This document shows positions 24,671-37,875 of a stretch of 64,000 nt of DNA, one piece after another. The translations under genes and the position numbers were made by a program. The stretch comes from Cylindrodendrum hubeiense (lineage: Eukaryota > Ascomycota > Sordariomycetes > Hypocreales > Nectriaceae), in the NCBI GenBank assembly GCA_014621425.1, contig JAANBB010000100.1, positions 1 to 64,000 on the forward strand, given 5' to 3'. Position 1 is the first letter of the stretch. Every line of letters begins with the position of its first letter. Under the pieces are notes generated by a model. That model saw nothing but the letters and a program-made list of their open reading frames with translations. It did no database searches and had not been told where the DNA came from.

Positions 24671-27600
24671 CGCGACGTCAGAGTCGTCTTTGGCGACGAG
24701 GATGTCGAAGGGTGGCGCGATAACAAGGTTGCAGGGCGATGGTTGTGGTGGGAATCAAGGCCAAGGGCAAACACACCACGATCCGGATTGAGACCGAAAG
24801 TGATGCGACGCAAACTTCCCGACTGGAACGGGGACGAAGCAACGACGGTCGGCTAAAACAAACGATCCTCGGGATTCAACACTTCGTGCAATTGTCTACG
24901 AGCACTTGACGGCGGGCGCGACAGCAGCGGCACGGCAGTTATATCGAGTCATGGGCACCGGGCGCGCGGAGCAACCACACTGCAAATAGTCATAAAAAGT
25001 CAAGACATGTGCCATTCAAGCCCTTGAGGGCGTTAGCCAGTGGCCTGACGGGCCAAGAGGCGCACAGCACACACCGGCGACCTTAGAGCCTTGGGACCTA
25101 GGCCTAGAACACCAGCTCTGGTAGTTCTGTTCTCGTTTGGGGATGCGGGAGGTCTTCCCCAGGTGTAGCGAAGGTCAACATTTAGCGGCGATGACGAGCG
25201 AGCCTGGGCGCATGCTTGGCAAGGCCCGGGCTGGGAACGCAGTACGGGAGGGCATGGCGTGGCTGGCCTACCGCGTACCACGGCACGAACCACTGTACGA
25301 AGCTGTGCGCGCGAGGACTGTAGCGTGAGGAGAGACCAAGGCCCAGAATCAAGTAGGTAGGTTGATAACGTGGAAGAGGGTGGGTGGCCGACGGAAGGGG
25401 TTTATGGTGGCTAATATGCACCTCGGGAAGCCGTATCAAGAAGATAACAGTTCCCCGCTGTCGAGCACTGCCTCTTTTACTAAGCTGCTGTACTACGTAG
25501 TAGTCGTCCCGCATGGCAATGGGCAGCAGGGTCCTGTGTACCCCAGCAGTACCTGTTAGGTACCGGGCTTGATGTCTGCTGTGATCTGCGGTGAGGTCAG
25601 TACGAAAACCCGTGGCAAATTGGCAGCAAGCGACGAGCAGCGAGCAGCGACACCGCACACCGCCGCTCCTTTTGCCACTCTACCTTTGAGTCGATGCGGG
25701 CATCGGGCCATTCCATTTGGATACGCACACATACCACAGACAGTGCGGGCCAAACCTATCTGTGGCTCTCTCACAGTCTTCATGAATCATCTGAGCGATC
25801 AGGTGAAGTGCCCACGTGCTTGGCCTCGACGCACAGAAAGGCTGGAGGCGGGGCGGTTCTCCGGGGCGCCTGCAGCGGGGGTCCCAGACTAAAACCGCAC
25901 AAATACAGGGGTCGTCGCCGCTAATGAGAAATAAGCTCAAGCTGTTGAGCACCATCGTTGGAGGCGAGGGGCCGGGCGTTCCTTGGCGACGCTGCTGCAA
26001 CTGAGTTAAAACTGACACTGCCACACTGTCCACGACAAGACACGACAAGACACGACAACAAGTTGTAAGGCCAAGGAAACCAAGGCTTGGCCAGCCAACC
26101 AAGCTCGCTATATGCTTGGCGAATTGGCGCCAAGTCCGACCCGTGACCAGTGAATGACCTGGAGTGAGTCCCGGCATGCAGCTCCGGCATGCCCCTTCGG
26201 CGAAGTGCCTGATTGTGGTGAATTGAAATGGGCGGAGACATCGTGGGAACAACAGAGACAAATTCAACGCTTCTCCCCCGTAATTTGGAAAGACTTGGCG
26301 CCCGTTCCTGTTTTCGTTTCTCCTCAATTTTCCTGGCGTCATCCGATTTTGTCGCGGATAATCCATCGGCGATGAGATTACCCAAGGACCTGCCGATTGG
26401 GGTCATTCTCGTCTCCTAATTACTGGCTAGAGCAAGGGTGACGTACGAATGATGATACTCCAAGTCCGAAACCTCGCAGTCGCGGCAACTACAACCATGC
26501 CGGCAGAGTCTGAAAGGATCGTTTAGGCCAACGTCCGACCGAGCCGGCCGGTGTCAGTCGGTCTTCCTTCCTCATTTTGCCGTTGCTGATAACGATACAC
26601 ATTTATATATCCACAAAACCCCTGCGCCTCCTTGCCTGACCGTCTGTAGGAGAGAATCAGGCATGGATTGCCCTGCATCCCGTAACTGCGCCGTGTTGTC
26701 CCGGGCGGAGAGGATGCCTTGACCTTCCTATTGTCATTCTAGAGCGAACAAGCTCAAACTCAAAGCGAGATACCGTCGTCAGTGAGAGAATAGGGTAGAG
26801 AAATATTCGTAACCCTGACAGTCCTGAGGCTCTGGGCGTGGTAACAAGGTTGATTGCTCGCCCCTCTGCAGACGTTAGGGAGAAAGCGTGCGCCTGACAT
26901 GAGGTAATAGTCGCAAAGAAGGCATGTAATATGGACCTCTAGGTTTAAATCTTCTCAAGTCAGTGCAATACAAATATTTGTTCGGCTAGGCGCACCCAAC
27001 GGATATCCATTTCCTGGACACGGGAGAAGCGGTCCTCCAGCCAATGCCGGGGGTCTGTTGATGCCATGGTCTTCTTTAAGAGTATCTGGCCATTATCTCG
27101 AAAGGTAACCTCGCCACTATCTACGTGCCGGCAGGAGCTGAACTAGCTGCCAAGACCCTGCTGGGATTATTGTTCAGGATATTTCTGCTTCACATTGCTT
27201 CCCAAGTGTGCCTGGCGACCAGTTTTACTGACCTGGTTTGGCTTCTGTCTTGCCTTGAAGACAGACAAAACAGACTGACCTTTGGCAACCAGAGAGCATG
27301 CGCTACTTGAGGTGTTGGACATGATTCCCTAATATATATTTCTAATCTCATCAATATTGCGGTTAAATATACACCAATTCGTAGCCATTGACACCTTATT
27401 CCTGAAAGAGGTGCCTGATCCCGGGACCTCGAGCCGCAAACTCGGCGAAGAGCATCTCTTCTTGAGAATAGACCGGGAAGGTGATATTTGAATTGAAGAT
27501 TTAGAAACATGGATATTTAGACAATATGAATCGCTGCAAGATTGACGACCCGGAGAGTGGAGGAGCAATGATCGGGGACGGAGGGGAGGGAACTGGACCG

Positions 27601-30600
27601 TATGGGACAAGCTAGGGACAATGGAACAAGCTACCACATATCCGAATAGGGGATACTTGGAAGAGACTTGGATGATACGGGTGAATCGAAGTGTGATTCA
27701 GACAAGCCCGCTGACTTGAGCATAACCAAAATGCATATATCAGCACAGGATTGTGCAACTCGTAGGGCAAAGGTTATGCATATTATGGATACACTACGTG
27801 AACATGATCGACAACGTCTCAATGATCTCAACATCAGAAGCTGGGTTAGGTTTTTAGACGGGATGGTGTTTGACTCGCGTTGGTCATGCCCAGAAGCGCC
27901 ATGAGACACTATGATGTGCAGTTGCTGAAGATGCTCACTGAAGCCAGCCAATTTTCTTACACGGCATCCTGTCCCGCCCCCTGTCTAATGCTGTCTTAGA
28001 CCCATTCTTTCTGCCAGTTCTCTCACTGGTAGAAAAGGGAACAGCGTGGTCTCGAACAAGTCTGAAAGGGAAACTATACAAGACGATCCGAATATCAAGA
28101 CAACTTGGCAAGTGGAAAATCTCTGCGCCCCGCCGACCCATTAAGCTATGGTCAAGGCGGTCCTCCTGTCCGGACAGCCGTTATTGATTGATCGCTGGAC
28201 GTATCGCCCGAAATGGGAGAGTAGTGAGACAATGTTTTGGGGCTTTGACGGGCCTCGACCTTTGTGAGTTGAACTGGGGGTCCCGTGAACGGGTCGGACC
28301 GAACGGGGGATTTTGGTTGGTGGTTTGTTGGTCATGATGATCGCTTGAGAACCCGATGGTATGGAGCAAGTGGGCATGAGTTCAATCGGGGATCTTGGTG
28401 ATCTTGTCGATTATTGGGGTTTCAGTGGGAAAACGCATCGCGGCTACGGCAAGGCCCCCAAACTTTGCCGTCGGGGGCACAACATAAACACATGTGAGCG
28501 TCCCACCGAGGAAACAAAAAGAGGGCTTGTTTCTGACTTGGTTGAGGGAAAAACATGGATGGGAGTGTGATGATCAAGATCCGGCAGGTGGATGGAGCCA
28601 TCACCCCCAATCTATCACCCCCATCACACCGTGGACAGGGGTTTGGATAGCCTGCTGCAGGACTGACCGGGGGCGTTGCGGGATGGGTGGTGGTTTTGGT
28701 GGCTGTTGGTGGTTGGCAAGGGTAGCAGCCAAGAGGATTATAGAGATGGGTGAGAAAATGGATGCTTTGCAAATTGCGCTTGCGATATTGATGGGATGGA
28801 GGTGATGGTGTTTTCGTGGGGACAAGTAGTGGATACTCGTGTGATAGCACTATCCCAATGGTGGATCTCTTCATAGACGGACGAGTTGGGTTCAAATTGC
28901 TATCAGTGCAAGGCGTAATTACAGCTGCAGACATGGCCCGTGGCCGCGCAACTCCGCAATGCACTGCCATGATGTCTGCTTGTGGCTGGTACAACGACGT
29001 GTAAAACCTTCAAGTCCAGAATTATGAAACCCATAAGCTTTTGTAGGTCGTATATCGTGATTATCGCCAAGAGCTCAGCCACGAACCATTCGTCAACTGG
29101 GGGAGCAGCAGTTGACGGCAGATGCGGCACCACCGTTCACGGAATCCCGTCACCAAGAGTGGCTGAGGGATTACCCTACGCACGTAACTTCTCATCACGT
29201 ACGCTGCGGATGCCGGTACCCATCTGGTGTTTACGTCTGCCGCTCACGCAGTCCAATTTTGTAATCTGTACCTTGCTGTAGCGATCCGAAGCGACGTGGA
29301 GCTATCCCCACCGGACGTCAGCAGCTAGTAAGCACTCTGATCCACGCAGACGCACGGGACATCTCAGCCTCGCAGACAAGAGCAAGACACAAACCCCAAT
29401 CTTCTAGTTTCCTCATTCCGTTCCCAACCGCAGCTTGCTCTGGTCCTCATCGCTGCGGCTAGTCAATGCAACAGCTTATTGATTTCTTGGCTCTGCCGTT
29501 AGCGGCTTGGCGGCACGGGGGGCGCTAACACTCCACTGAACAGGGCTTAGGCTGGCGAATGTAAATCACTCCTCGTTTGGGCAACGCTGCTGTGGGCGCC
29601 ATTTGCATTGGCGAGCGGGGAGGTGGGCGACGGAGACAATGAGGGACGGAAGAGAGTTCTTGCACCGGAGTTTTTGCAACGGGAGACTGGCTTGATGCCC
29701 TCGATCATGGCATTTGGGTTTTCGATGATCGAGACGTGAGTAGATTACCAGATGGTACTCGGGCCGTTAATCGCCCATGGCAAAACATAGGGCCTAGACG
29801 CAAGCTTGGACACAAGCCATGAACTGCTGAGAGCTGCTGAGAGGTGCGGAGAATACTCCCTCCGCCCGGCCAGGCATGTACCTGGTTCCCACCTGTGTCA
29901 CCATGGCCATCCTAAGACCATTTTCCATCACCATCCCCATCCGCCATGACCTCTTTCTTGTCCACAAGATGCACTACCAAAGGTCCCCGTGCTCCGCGCC
30001 AGCGCCAGTGCCAGACTCGGGTCCCACACACATTGCAGAGCGCGTGGTCGAGCCTTTTTCGTCCGCCTCGTCTCATCTAGCAACCGCTGCGACTTGCACT
30101 AGCAGTCGGTAGTATGTATGTGATCCGTTGTCGACCGTGTAGGTCGGCAGGTACTCCGTACCCTTGATCTAGGTTTCCTATTCCCATCACCAAGCCCCCC
30201 GGTCACCACTAACCCCCCCGGTCGTCTTGTTTCCCTCTTTCTCGGCCTTTTTCTTGCCTCTCCCCTTAGCTCTGTTGGGACCCGGCGCTGCTCTGGGATG
30301 TTTTGCCTTTCCTGGCGTCTTCCGTTTCGTCCAGCGGCGCCCTGGCGTTCCTGGCTCCGGCTCCCCATGGTCCCCTGCCCGGACCACGACGGAGAACTCC
30401 ACGACCCCTGGTTCGCGGAAGCCGTGATGCGTGATGACGGGTGGATTTGATTGTTCCTCCGGCCAGACTTGGCATTTTTGGCGCCTCGTTATCCTTTACC
30501 CTGCGGAGGGGAATGGAGAAGTTTCGAGGCTTGGGATGACCCTGTGTAGAGTGCCAAGCCCGAGGCGGGTGCACGCTGCCCACCCTCTCAGGCCATGGCG

Positions 30601-31479
30601 TAGTTTTGGTTGGGCAGGACTTGCACGGGTTCTGGAGGTGGCATCGCGGGCTGCGAGAGGGCCCCTGTGCTCGCCGTCCTCATCGTTGAAGCATGGGAGC
30701 ATAGCGCGTAGCATGTCGTGTGTAGCGTCTGTTTCGGCACGGTTAATAGTGGTTGGTCAAGCTGCATACATAACAGGCAAGCAGCTATTTCCCACCCTTC
30801 TTGGCGATGGCCAATGGATGGTTGCTCGGGATCGAGTCGCCGTGAGACAGATAAACCCAGCATTTCCTCTTTCCCTGTCGTTCGATTTTAGTCACTCACC
30901 TCTTTTGGGGAATTTACCCGCATCGTCCTGTTTTCGATCCCCTTGTCTGTGATCTTCACATCATTTCTCTCTGCCGGCAGAAGCGACAGCGATCTGCGCC
31001 TCCATATAATCCGTCTCCAGACTTTCGGCTCCAGACCCCATCTATCTCGTACATCGCACCGACCCCCATCCTCTCGCACCACTGCTCATCTCAGCCTTGC
31101 AGAGAGGCACAGACCAGGGTTGTTTGATTGTTCCGAGGTGCAGCCAACGACACAGTCGGGGGTCCAACCAGCAAACCTACGTCCGGATTTGGTGATCGAC
31201 CAACGGGCAGATCCAGAGCCAGCCAACCAGCCAGATTCGTTGATCTTGCAAAGGCTCGAGTGACAAGGTTGGCCATGATCTAGATTCCCCATCTCAATTC
31301 CCATATCGAGCAAGCACACATCCACCACATCTTACCACCCACCCATCACTGCTGCCCACCATTCAACGTCTATCATTCACCACGGACGCCCGCCCGTACG
31401 CACACACATCCACGTTCCATTCCACTTTACCACTGCATGGATGCATCGCGTTGCATTTCCTATCTCATCCGTTTGGTAT

Positions 31480-31546
31480 ACCTTGTCCTCTACCTTGCGC
31501 TTTACCTTGTCCTTTACCTTGTCCTTTACCTTGCCCTCACCTTGCC
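31480..31546 (+). repeat. 12-nt tandem repeat (ACCTTGTCCTTT), about 5.5 copies
   Basis: Units start at 31480, 31492, 31504, 31516 and 31528, and a partial copy starts at 31539. The two central copies are identical, the outer ones differ by one to four bases. It lies in the C/T-rich leader region of the gene at 33929. Confidence 0.9.
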
Positions 31547-31863
31547 AGGATCGCTCCCTGCACTCCACCACCCGTCGTCTGCCGCTTGCCGTCTGCCGTT
31601 TGCCGTCTCCCCTGCCTTTGTTTAATCCTCCCACTTTCCGAATCTGGGCCGTTCAAGTGAATCGACAGATACCTGCATTCTGTACGATACACTTTACCTT
31701 AAATTCTTTAGCTTCCAGGCATCCATCTAGGTGCATCCCGGCCATCGCAAAGCCAAAAACCCCAGAACCCTCCCCTCTCACATCCCCTCAACCATACATA
31801 CATATTGCAAAAATTCCCGGCCGGGCCAGTCTCGCGGGCTGGTCCCTGACATTGCCCCCTGCC

Positions 31864-31895
31864 CTTGTCACCTTGTCACCTTGTCACCTTGTCAC
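31864..31895 (+). repeat. 8-nt perfect tandem repeat (CTTGTCAC), 4 copies
   Basis: Four identical units at 31864, 31872, 31880 and 31888. Likely a length-variable microsatellite. It shares the CTTGTC core with the 12-nt array 320 bp upstream. Confidence 0.92.
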
Positions 31896-33928
31896 ATCCT
31901 CGCCAGGAATCCTCCCCGGTGCAGTTTGCCCGTCTGGGAAGCAGGACCCGTTTCAACGACCACCCCACGCAATCTATCCACGCTTCGCGATCACGAATCC
32001 ACACAGCAGTGAACGTTGCATCGTTTAGACGTCTAGACTCGCTGTGGATTTTCTCTACTTCCCTACTTCCCTCCCATGCACATCACACCACCCCTATGTA
32101 TCCCAAAACAAACAAGCACACTCAAGAAGTCCACTTAAAGGCCCCAGTAGACTATACTCCCCACATCACCCTCGGTTCCCCTAACCCTCCCCAAGCTACT
32201 CCCTCTACGTAGTACGTATACCGCGGCTCCTGTCCGAGACCTTCACTCATACGCTGATACACACTTGCCTGGCTACATTGATGGCTCACACATTCATTTA
32301 CGTCATTTACTTACTCATATCATTACTCAGAGAATCAATTCTTTTTTCAGGGCATCTTTTTCCCTGGGACATCGCCACTCACTGCCGCCATCCTGCTCCA
32401 GCCAGCATAACCACTGGAATAATCGGCTTTTGACGGGGCTATTGTCGGCCGACCTGCTTTGGGAACATTGTCGCTGCTGCTACAGTACCTAGCAGCCTTG
32501 TTACAGCGGCTGCCAGCGCCTACCACCCGCCTGCGACCCTCCGTCAATCGCCTGCGACCAGGCTGCGACCAGCGCCCAGTGCCCCAGCGCCCCAGCACCG
32601 CACGACTCGCCTTCCCGCTCTCCCGTCGGGCATTGACCGTGTTGCGTGCGCCTGCGCCAGTCGGTTCGCCTCACATCGAAACCCACACACCCACTCTCTC
32701 AGTCTCCCGCCTCATCCCCAAAAGGGCCATCAAAAGTGCCCGGAAGCGTCCCGCCCAAAACGTGCTCCAGCAAGGGCTACAATCCAATCCGATCCGACAC
32801 TGTCGAACCGCTCTCCCCGCCTTACCCGCCTCCTCATTCTGCTGACAACTCGGTCGTCCTCTTCTCTTAAAAGGGCGGGCGCCCGTTTCGTCCGCTTAAG
32901 GCCGACTAACTCCTGTTGCCCGACCACAATTCTCTGCTCCATCCTCTCTCTTTTTTTCTCGACTTGCGCACTCACACGCTGTCGTGGTCCGCCATTTGCT
33001 CTCCCGCCGCCGCCCGTCCGCCACCCGCGCGTCGTCTCGCCAGCTATTATCGCCCTATCCAACCCGTCGCCCGGCATTGGATCATTGGATCTAACAGCGG
33101 CTCCGGCGCAGCAAAGGCCCCCATCTCCATCCCCACCCTCATCCCCATCTTACCGCACCACAACCATCGTACCTTGCCTTAACCCGCCTCCCACGTTGCT
33201 GGATCTCACCATTTTTAACCATTCCCGCCCGCTTGCGCTGCCGTTTGGCTACGTCCAACAGCATTTAGCCAACACCTGCTTTCTCACGGCGCAGCACCTT
33301 CCCGTCTCCCGATTTCGCTTCGGTCCGCTCGCCACCCCTCCATCCCACCCGGCTCTCCATCGCAGCCAAAGCAATAAGCGAAAGCGACTCCGACTGCGAC
33401 CTCCACTGTCGCGGCTTCGACAACGAAAAAAAGGACCCCGGTCTTTCGGCCGAGTGCGAATGGGAAGAGCTGTGCGCCGCGCCCACCGGGCAATCCTGAC
33501 AGCTTCCTGCGCCGCATTGCCCTCCCCGCCAGACCTTGAGCTTGCTCTTCCTGTCGAGTAACAAGGCTATTAATCAGCTCCGGTCTGTCGCCCTCAAGTA
33601 CCTTGCTTACCCACCACCCTCGTTTCCCGCGCCTTGGCCCTCGTCCCGTTGCCCTCTTTCGTCGCGTCCGACAAGGGTTCGTCCGACTCTGACCCAGTCC
33701 ACCAAACAGCCCCCCCGTCAGACTCCCCACGACACACCCAACCGAACGCAGCAGCGACCGAACCAACCGACCAACTCCAGAGCCGGCGACTGGCGACTGC
33801 GCTTTTCTTGCTTTTCATCGGCCCCGTTGTCGTATCGTCGTTGCCTCCGATTTATCACCCCGCCAAGCGCCTCGCCGCCGCCCCCGATCCCGCGACGGGC
33901 CGAGATAACCCAAAATTCCTAGCCCGCC

Positions 33929-36201
33929 ATGCCGCATATGCGCGAGGTCAAGACTTGCGACCGCTGTCGCCACTTCAAGCGACGGTGCGATCTCATCAAG
34001 CCTTCGTGCTCCCGTTGCCTCCAAGCAGGTGTTCGCTGTAGCTTCGACGTCGCTGCTGCTACCGCCGCAGCTGCAGCCGCCGCCTCTTCCTCCGTCGCCG
34101 TCGCATCCTCCACCATCACCGTCCCCATCACAACTCCCGCCTCCGTCTCTCCTTCTGCCTCTATGTCTGCCCCGGCCTCGATATCAGCCACCGCCCCCAG
34201 CTCCAACGCTGGCTCATCCCCGCTACAGGATGATCTCAACGCCAGCCTGTCTAACGGGGGCCTGATCTCCCCAACCACCTCTACCGATAGCCCGGAACCC
34301 CTTGTTCTCCTTCCCGGATCCGCGGAACCGGGTGCCGTGCTCGACTCTGTCCAAGGACTCAGCGCCGCCGTTCCAGGCCAGCGTATCATCCGCAAGCGCA
34401 AGCGCAACTGTCTCAGCTGTCTGAGGTGCCACCGTCTCAAGGTCAAGTGCGACAAAGAACTGCCGTGTGGCCGTTGCAAGTCGAGCGGCAATGGGAGGGA
34501 ATGCTACTACAGCTACAACAAGGGCCCCAATGGCGGAAAATTTCCCTGTCCGACGGCGCCCGTTACCGCCTCTGGCGATGATTCAAAAGCTACCATTGCT
34601 ACCTGGCATGTCCAGCATAAAGTTCGAGGCTCCAGTCACTGGAGGGACTTGATGACCAAGGTAAATTATTTTCTCATCCCTAGTCGTTGTAAGCCTTTGG
34701 GGGCACGCTCGTGTTTCTTGGGCCATCATTCCAATGGGAGAAGAGCCCCCGGAGATGATAGGGGGAGCCCTGGAGATGGTAGAGGAGCCCCTTGAGATTG
34801 CAGCTTGGTCACGATAACTCGCGGTGGGCTAACTTGAGACTATAGATCGGTGCCATGTCAAGCATCGAGTCACCATCTCTCGCTGCCGCTCTCGAAGATG
34901 TTGCGACAAATGCCTGTCTTGCCAACTTCACGCTTCCCGGAAACTTTCCCTTTGGTACGCCGGGAGCTACCAAGTACTTTGCGCGGGATGCCGTGACAAG
35001 GTTAATTGATGGGGAGAGAGCAAACTGCAGAACCTACATGAATCAGTACATCAACCTTCTCGACTGCGTAAATCCGATTCTTGACGTCGATCAGTTCAAC
35101 CGAGAAGTTGAGCAGTACTGGCACGATCCCAACGCCGTATCCCTATGCTGGCTCTCTCAGTTTCTCATGGTCCTTGGACTAGGCTGCTTTGCCTCTGTCG
35201 AGGAACCTCACCAGGCGACCGAGCTAATGATGGCCTCAGAGGCCTGTCTGATGCAGACGCCGTTCATGTTTCGGCCGACGCTTCTGGCCCTCAAGGCCCT
35301 CACTCTGATGGTGGTGGCAAAGCAGGTCTGCAATGCCACTTGCTGGTCGGTTGATTCCTGCTGGTCACTCCTCGGGTTGCTGGTCCGTACGGCCTTTATT
35401 TATGGACTGCCTCAGGATCGAATCGAAGCGGAGGACGAAATACTTGATATCAAGGAGCGAGATGCACGACGGAAACTCTGGCTGACGATTCTATACCTGG
35501 ACATCAAGGTTTCGATGTGTACGGGTATGCCGCCCCTTACACGGCCAGATGAACTGGGTAGCCTCAAGACGATGCCTGAGTGGGGACAACCCGACAGTCT
35601 CCAAATGGTCCTCTATCAGTCACTACCTACGGTATTGACAATTCTCGGGCAGCTCAACTCGAAGAAGGATCAGATATCGTATCCAGATGTGCTGCGATAC
35701 AACACCCAGATCCGCGAGCTCATGGCCCACGCACAGCGCGTCTGCTCCGGCCAGTTGCAACGCATCACCGTCGACATCTTCCTACGACGGTGTCTGATGG
35801 TTTTGCACAGGCCATTTGCCCTGCACACTGAAGGGCCAAATATGTTCCCTGAGTCGTACTGGGGCTCGCTCGAGTGTTCACTGGCTCTGTTGATCCATTA
35901 CCGTGAGTTATGGTCTGGCGAGGAACACCAACGGCTAGACTTGGTGGGTCGAGCCTTTGTCCTGGACTTCTTCTCAGCGGCCCTGACAGCGTGTGTTCAC
36001 GTTTTGAGAAAGGAGGCGCCCTTGGCTAATGCCACGTCCATGGGTTGCCAAATCCCACCCCGGCAGATCATCCTGGACACCCTCCGGAGTTGCGTGGACA
36101 TCTGGAGCGGTGAACAAGAGAAGAGCGTCTGCTACCGGACGGGATATAATCTATTACTAGCTATTTTGACGCTTTTACCTCAATCATCCTCCAGCCAATG
36201 A
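33929..36201 (+). CDS. Transcription factor with two Zn2Cys6 clusters
   Basis: Exons 33929-34660 and 34846-36201 give 695 residues. Two complete zinc clusters are present. The first spans Cys10-Cys37 (CDRCRHFKRRC then CSRCLQAGVRC; spacing 2-6-6-2-6). The second spans Cys164-Cys192 (CLRCHRLKVKC then CGRCKSSGNGREC; spacing 2-6-5-2-8), preceded by a basic RKRKRN signal. A low-complexity Ala/Ser/Pro linker of about 125 residues separates them. The rest resembles the fungal-specific regulatory domain, with RRKLWLTILYLDIKVSM and a CRTGYNLLLAILTLLPQ end. Most fungal zinc-cluster factors have one cluster and bind CGG triplets as dimers. Here one chain carries two, so it might contact two triplets itself. 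The target is unknown. Confidence 0.88.
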
Positions 36202-37875
36202 CAGTCGAGGCTGGGGGCTTTGCTTGCGGGCAAAGGCCCAATGACATCTCATGAAGCAGTTCAGGTGTGCCTAAATCAAGGATGGATTTGGCGCTGAAGA
36301 TGCGATTTCAACTCTCACGCTACGTTCCTTTATTGTTTATTATTAATAGACGGAAATGGAAAAGGCTCGGTGGATGGACGTGAGGTTACTAGGCGTTTTG
36401 GAAACTGGGAATTATTGATTTACACGACTTGTTATTTTTGACGCTGCAAGTGAGCGAGTTTTGGAAGGGATACAAACGCTACTATTCTAGTCTTCGGAAC
36501 CAGGGTACATAGTAGCTGTTTCAACGGCCTTACTGGGAGACATGTATAATTGTTTTGGCGGTGGTATGAATGGAGACATAAGCTGCAGTGTGTTAGATGT
36601 AGGCAGAGGAGGAGCATATGATGACATGGCTTGTCAGTGTGACTCCATGGACTTGATAGCATAACGCTCCCTCGGATGTACCTTGTTTTAGAAGCAATGG
36701 ACTGGCAATTATTAGATTGAACCCGCCGATCACGCTACAGGGAACTCCTGTGATAAATATAGCTGAATTATATCAGCGTCGTCCTTTTGTCATTCGTTAC
36801 GCCCAGATGAGTTCACGTGCAAGCTTGATACGGGCTATCCATGGAAATGGTAAGAGCCGATCATAAGTCCGAGACGAGTCCAAAATGATGTCGTCGCCGG
36901 ATCTATGACGTCGCGGATGCGACCCATGATGGGACTGCGAGGTGGTGTGATGATCTCAGCATGCTTTGTCGCCGGGTGTCGCTGTGTCTGGGAATGGCAC
37001 GCCGCGCAGCTCACATGGCACACGCCCTCGTAATGGAGATTTCCATGGCCGATAAATGCAAGTCACACTCTCGCCATGGTATAGATGACAGTGAGAGCAG
37101 GAAGATGGGTCTGGGGCGACCAAGATTCCAGGTTCGTTGTTCCTCATCATGGCTGAGGGGCGTGTACCCTGTTCTCGAGGTTCTTTCACCTGGGGGATAC
37201 TTGTGCCAGCAGGGTCATCTCGGGCATTTACAGTGCAGATCACCAGCCTCCCTGGGTCACTCTTGGGGGACTTGTACACAACAGCGGGGTCCCGCAAGGG
37301 CAGTGGTGGGGTTGCCTTGTAGAGCTCCCACCAGTGACATGCACTGTAAAAACAGGGCGCTCGTCCCCCCGGAACCAGCCAGCGGATGCCTGTCACTTGT
37401 CAGAAAGCCCTGGAAGCCCCCTCACCCGCACGTCCCCGGCCGTTCAACGGCCGCCCAGTGCGCCCAGTGCGCCCAGTGCGCCCAGTGCGTCCAGTGCGTC
37501 AATATGCAATGAAAGTTCCCCTCAGCCCAGCCTGGCCCGCCCCAGCTTGGCCCAGCCCCGCCTCCATTCCTGCATCTGCATCTACTGTGAGGACTGCTCA
37601 CGAGGATTAAATCTACCCTTGAGATACTCTTGGATCTGACGACGACGTCACGAGCCGAAGCCATACTTTTGAATCCTCTTTATCCTCTCGATTCTCTTCC
37701 CCTTCGATCGACTTGACCCCTCCTGACGGCCACCACAACGCCACGACCTGCACTTGATGCCCACCTTGGCTTCGACACTTTGAGACGGGTTAGCTCACGC
37801 ACACCACACTCAGCACACAGTTCATTCACCGATAAACCCACGACACCCTCGCTTCCGATCGCAAGAGATTTCAAG
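36202..37875. other. Intergenic region, no gene seen
   Basis: 3' flank of the zinc-cluster gene (AT-richer, 36,200-36,800) and promoter of the phosphatase-inhibitor gene. It contains the 9-nt tandem array listed separately. Open frames such as 36961-37512 have no protein-like features. Confidence 0.55.
37452..37496 (+). repeat. 9-nt tandem repeat (CGCCCAGTG), 5 copies
   Basis: Four identical units from 37452 and a fifth with one C-to-T change (CGTCCAGTG, 37488-37496), about 380 bp before the phosphatase-inhibitor start codon. Likely length-variable. Confidence 0.92.

Larger units (their letters stand above)
24671..33928. other. 9.3 kb gene desert upstream of the double-zinc-cluster regulator
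   Basis: No supported gene on either strand. Open frames up to 228 codons (25680-26366, minus) have no start context, conserved motif or splice partner. From about 31,300 to 33,900 the plus strand is strongly C/T-rich and contains two short tandem arrays and many small upstream ATGs, consistent with a long promoter and 5' leader for the gene at 33929. The left half (26,500-28,200) is more AT-balanced and may hold old, unrecognisable repeat remnants. Confidence 0.5.

Noticed and set aside
25680..26366. 228-codon minus-strand ORF in the gene desert
   Set aside because: No domain, no plausible start context, irregular composition.
31441..32028. 195-codon plus-strand ORF in C/T-rich DNA
   Set aside because: Ser/Pro/Leu repeats come from the tandem arrays; looks like leader sequence.
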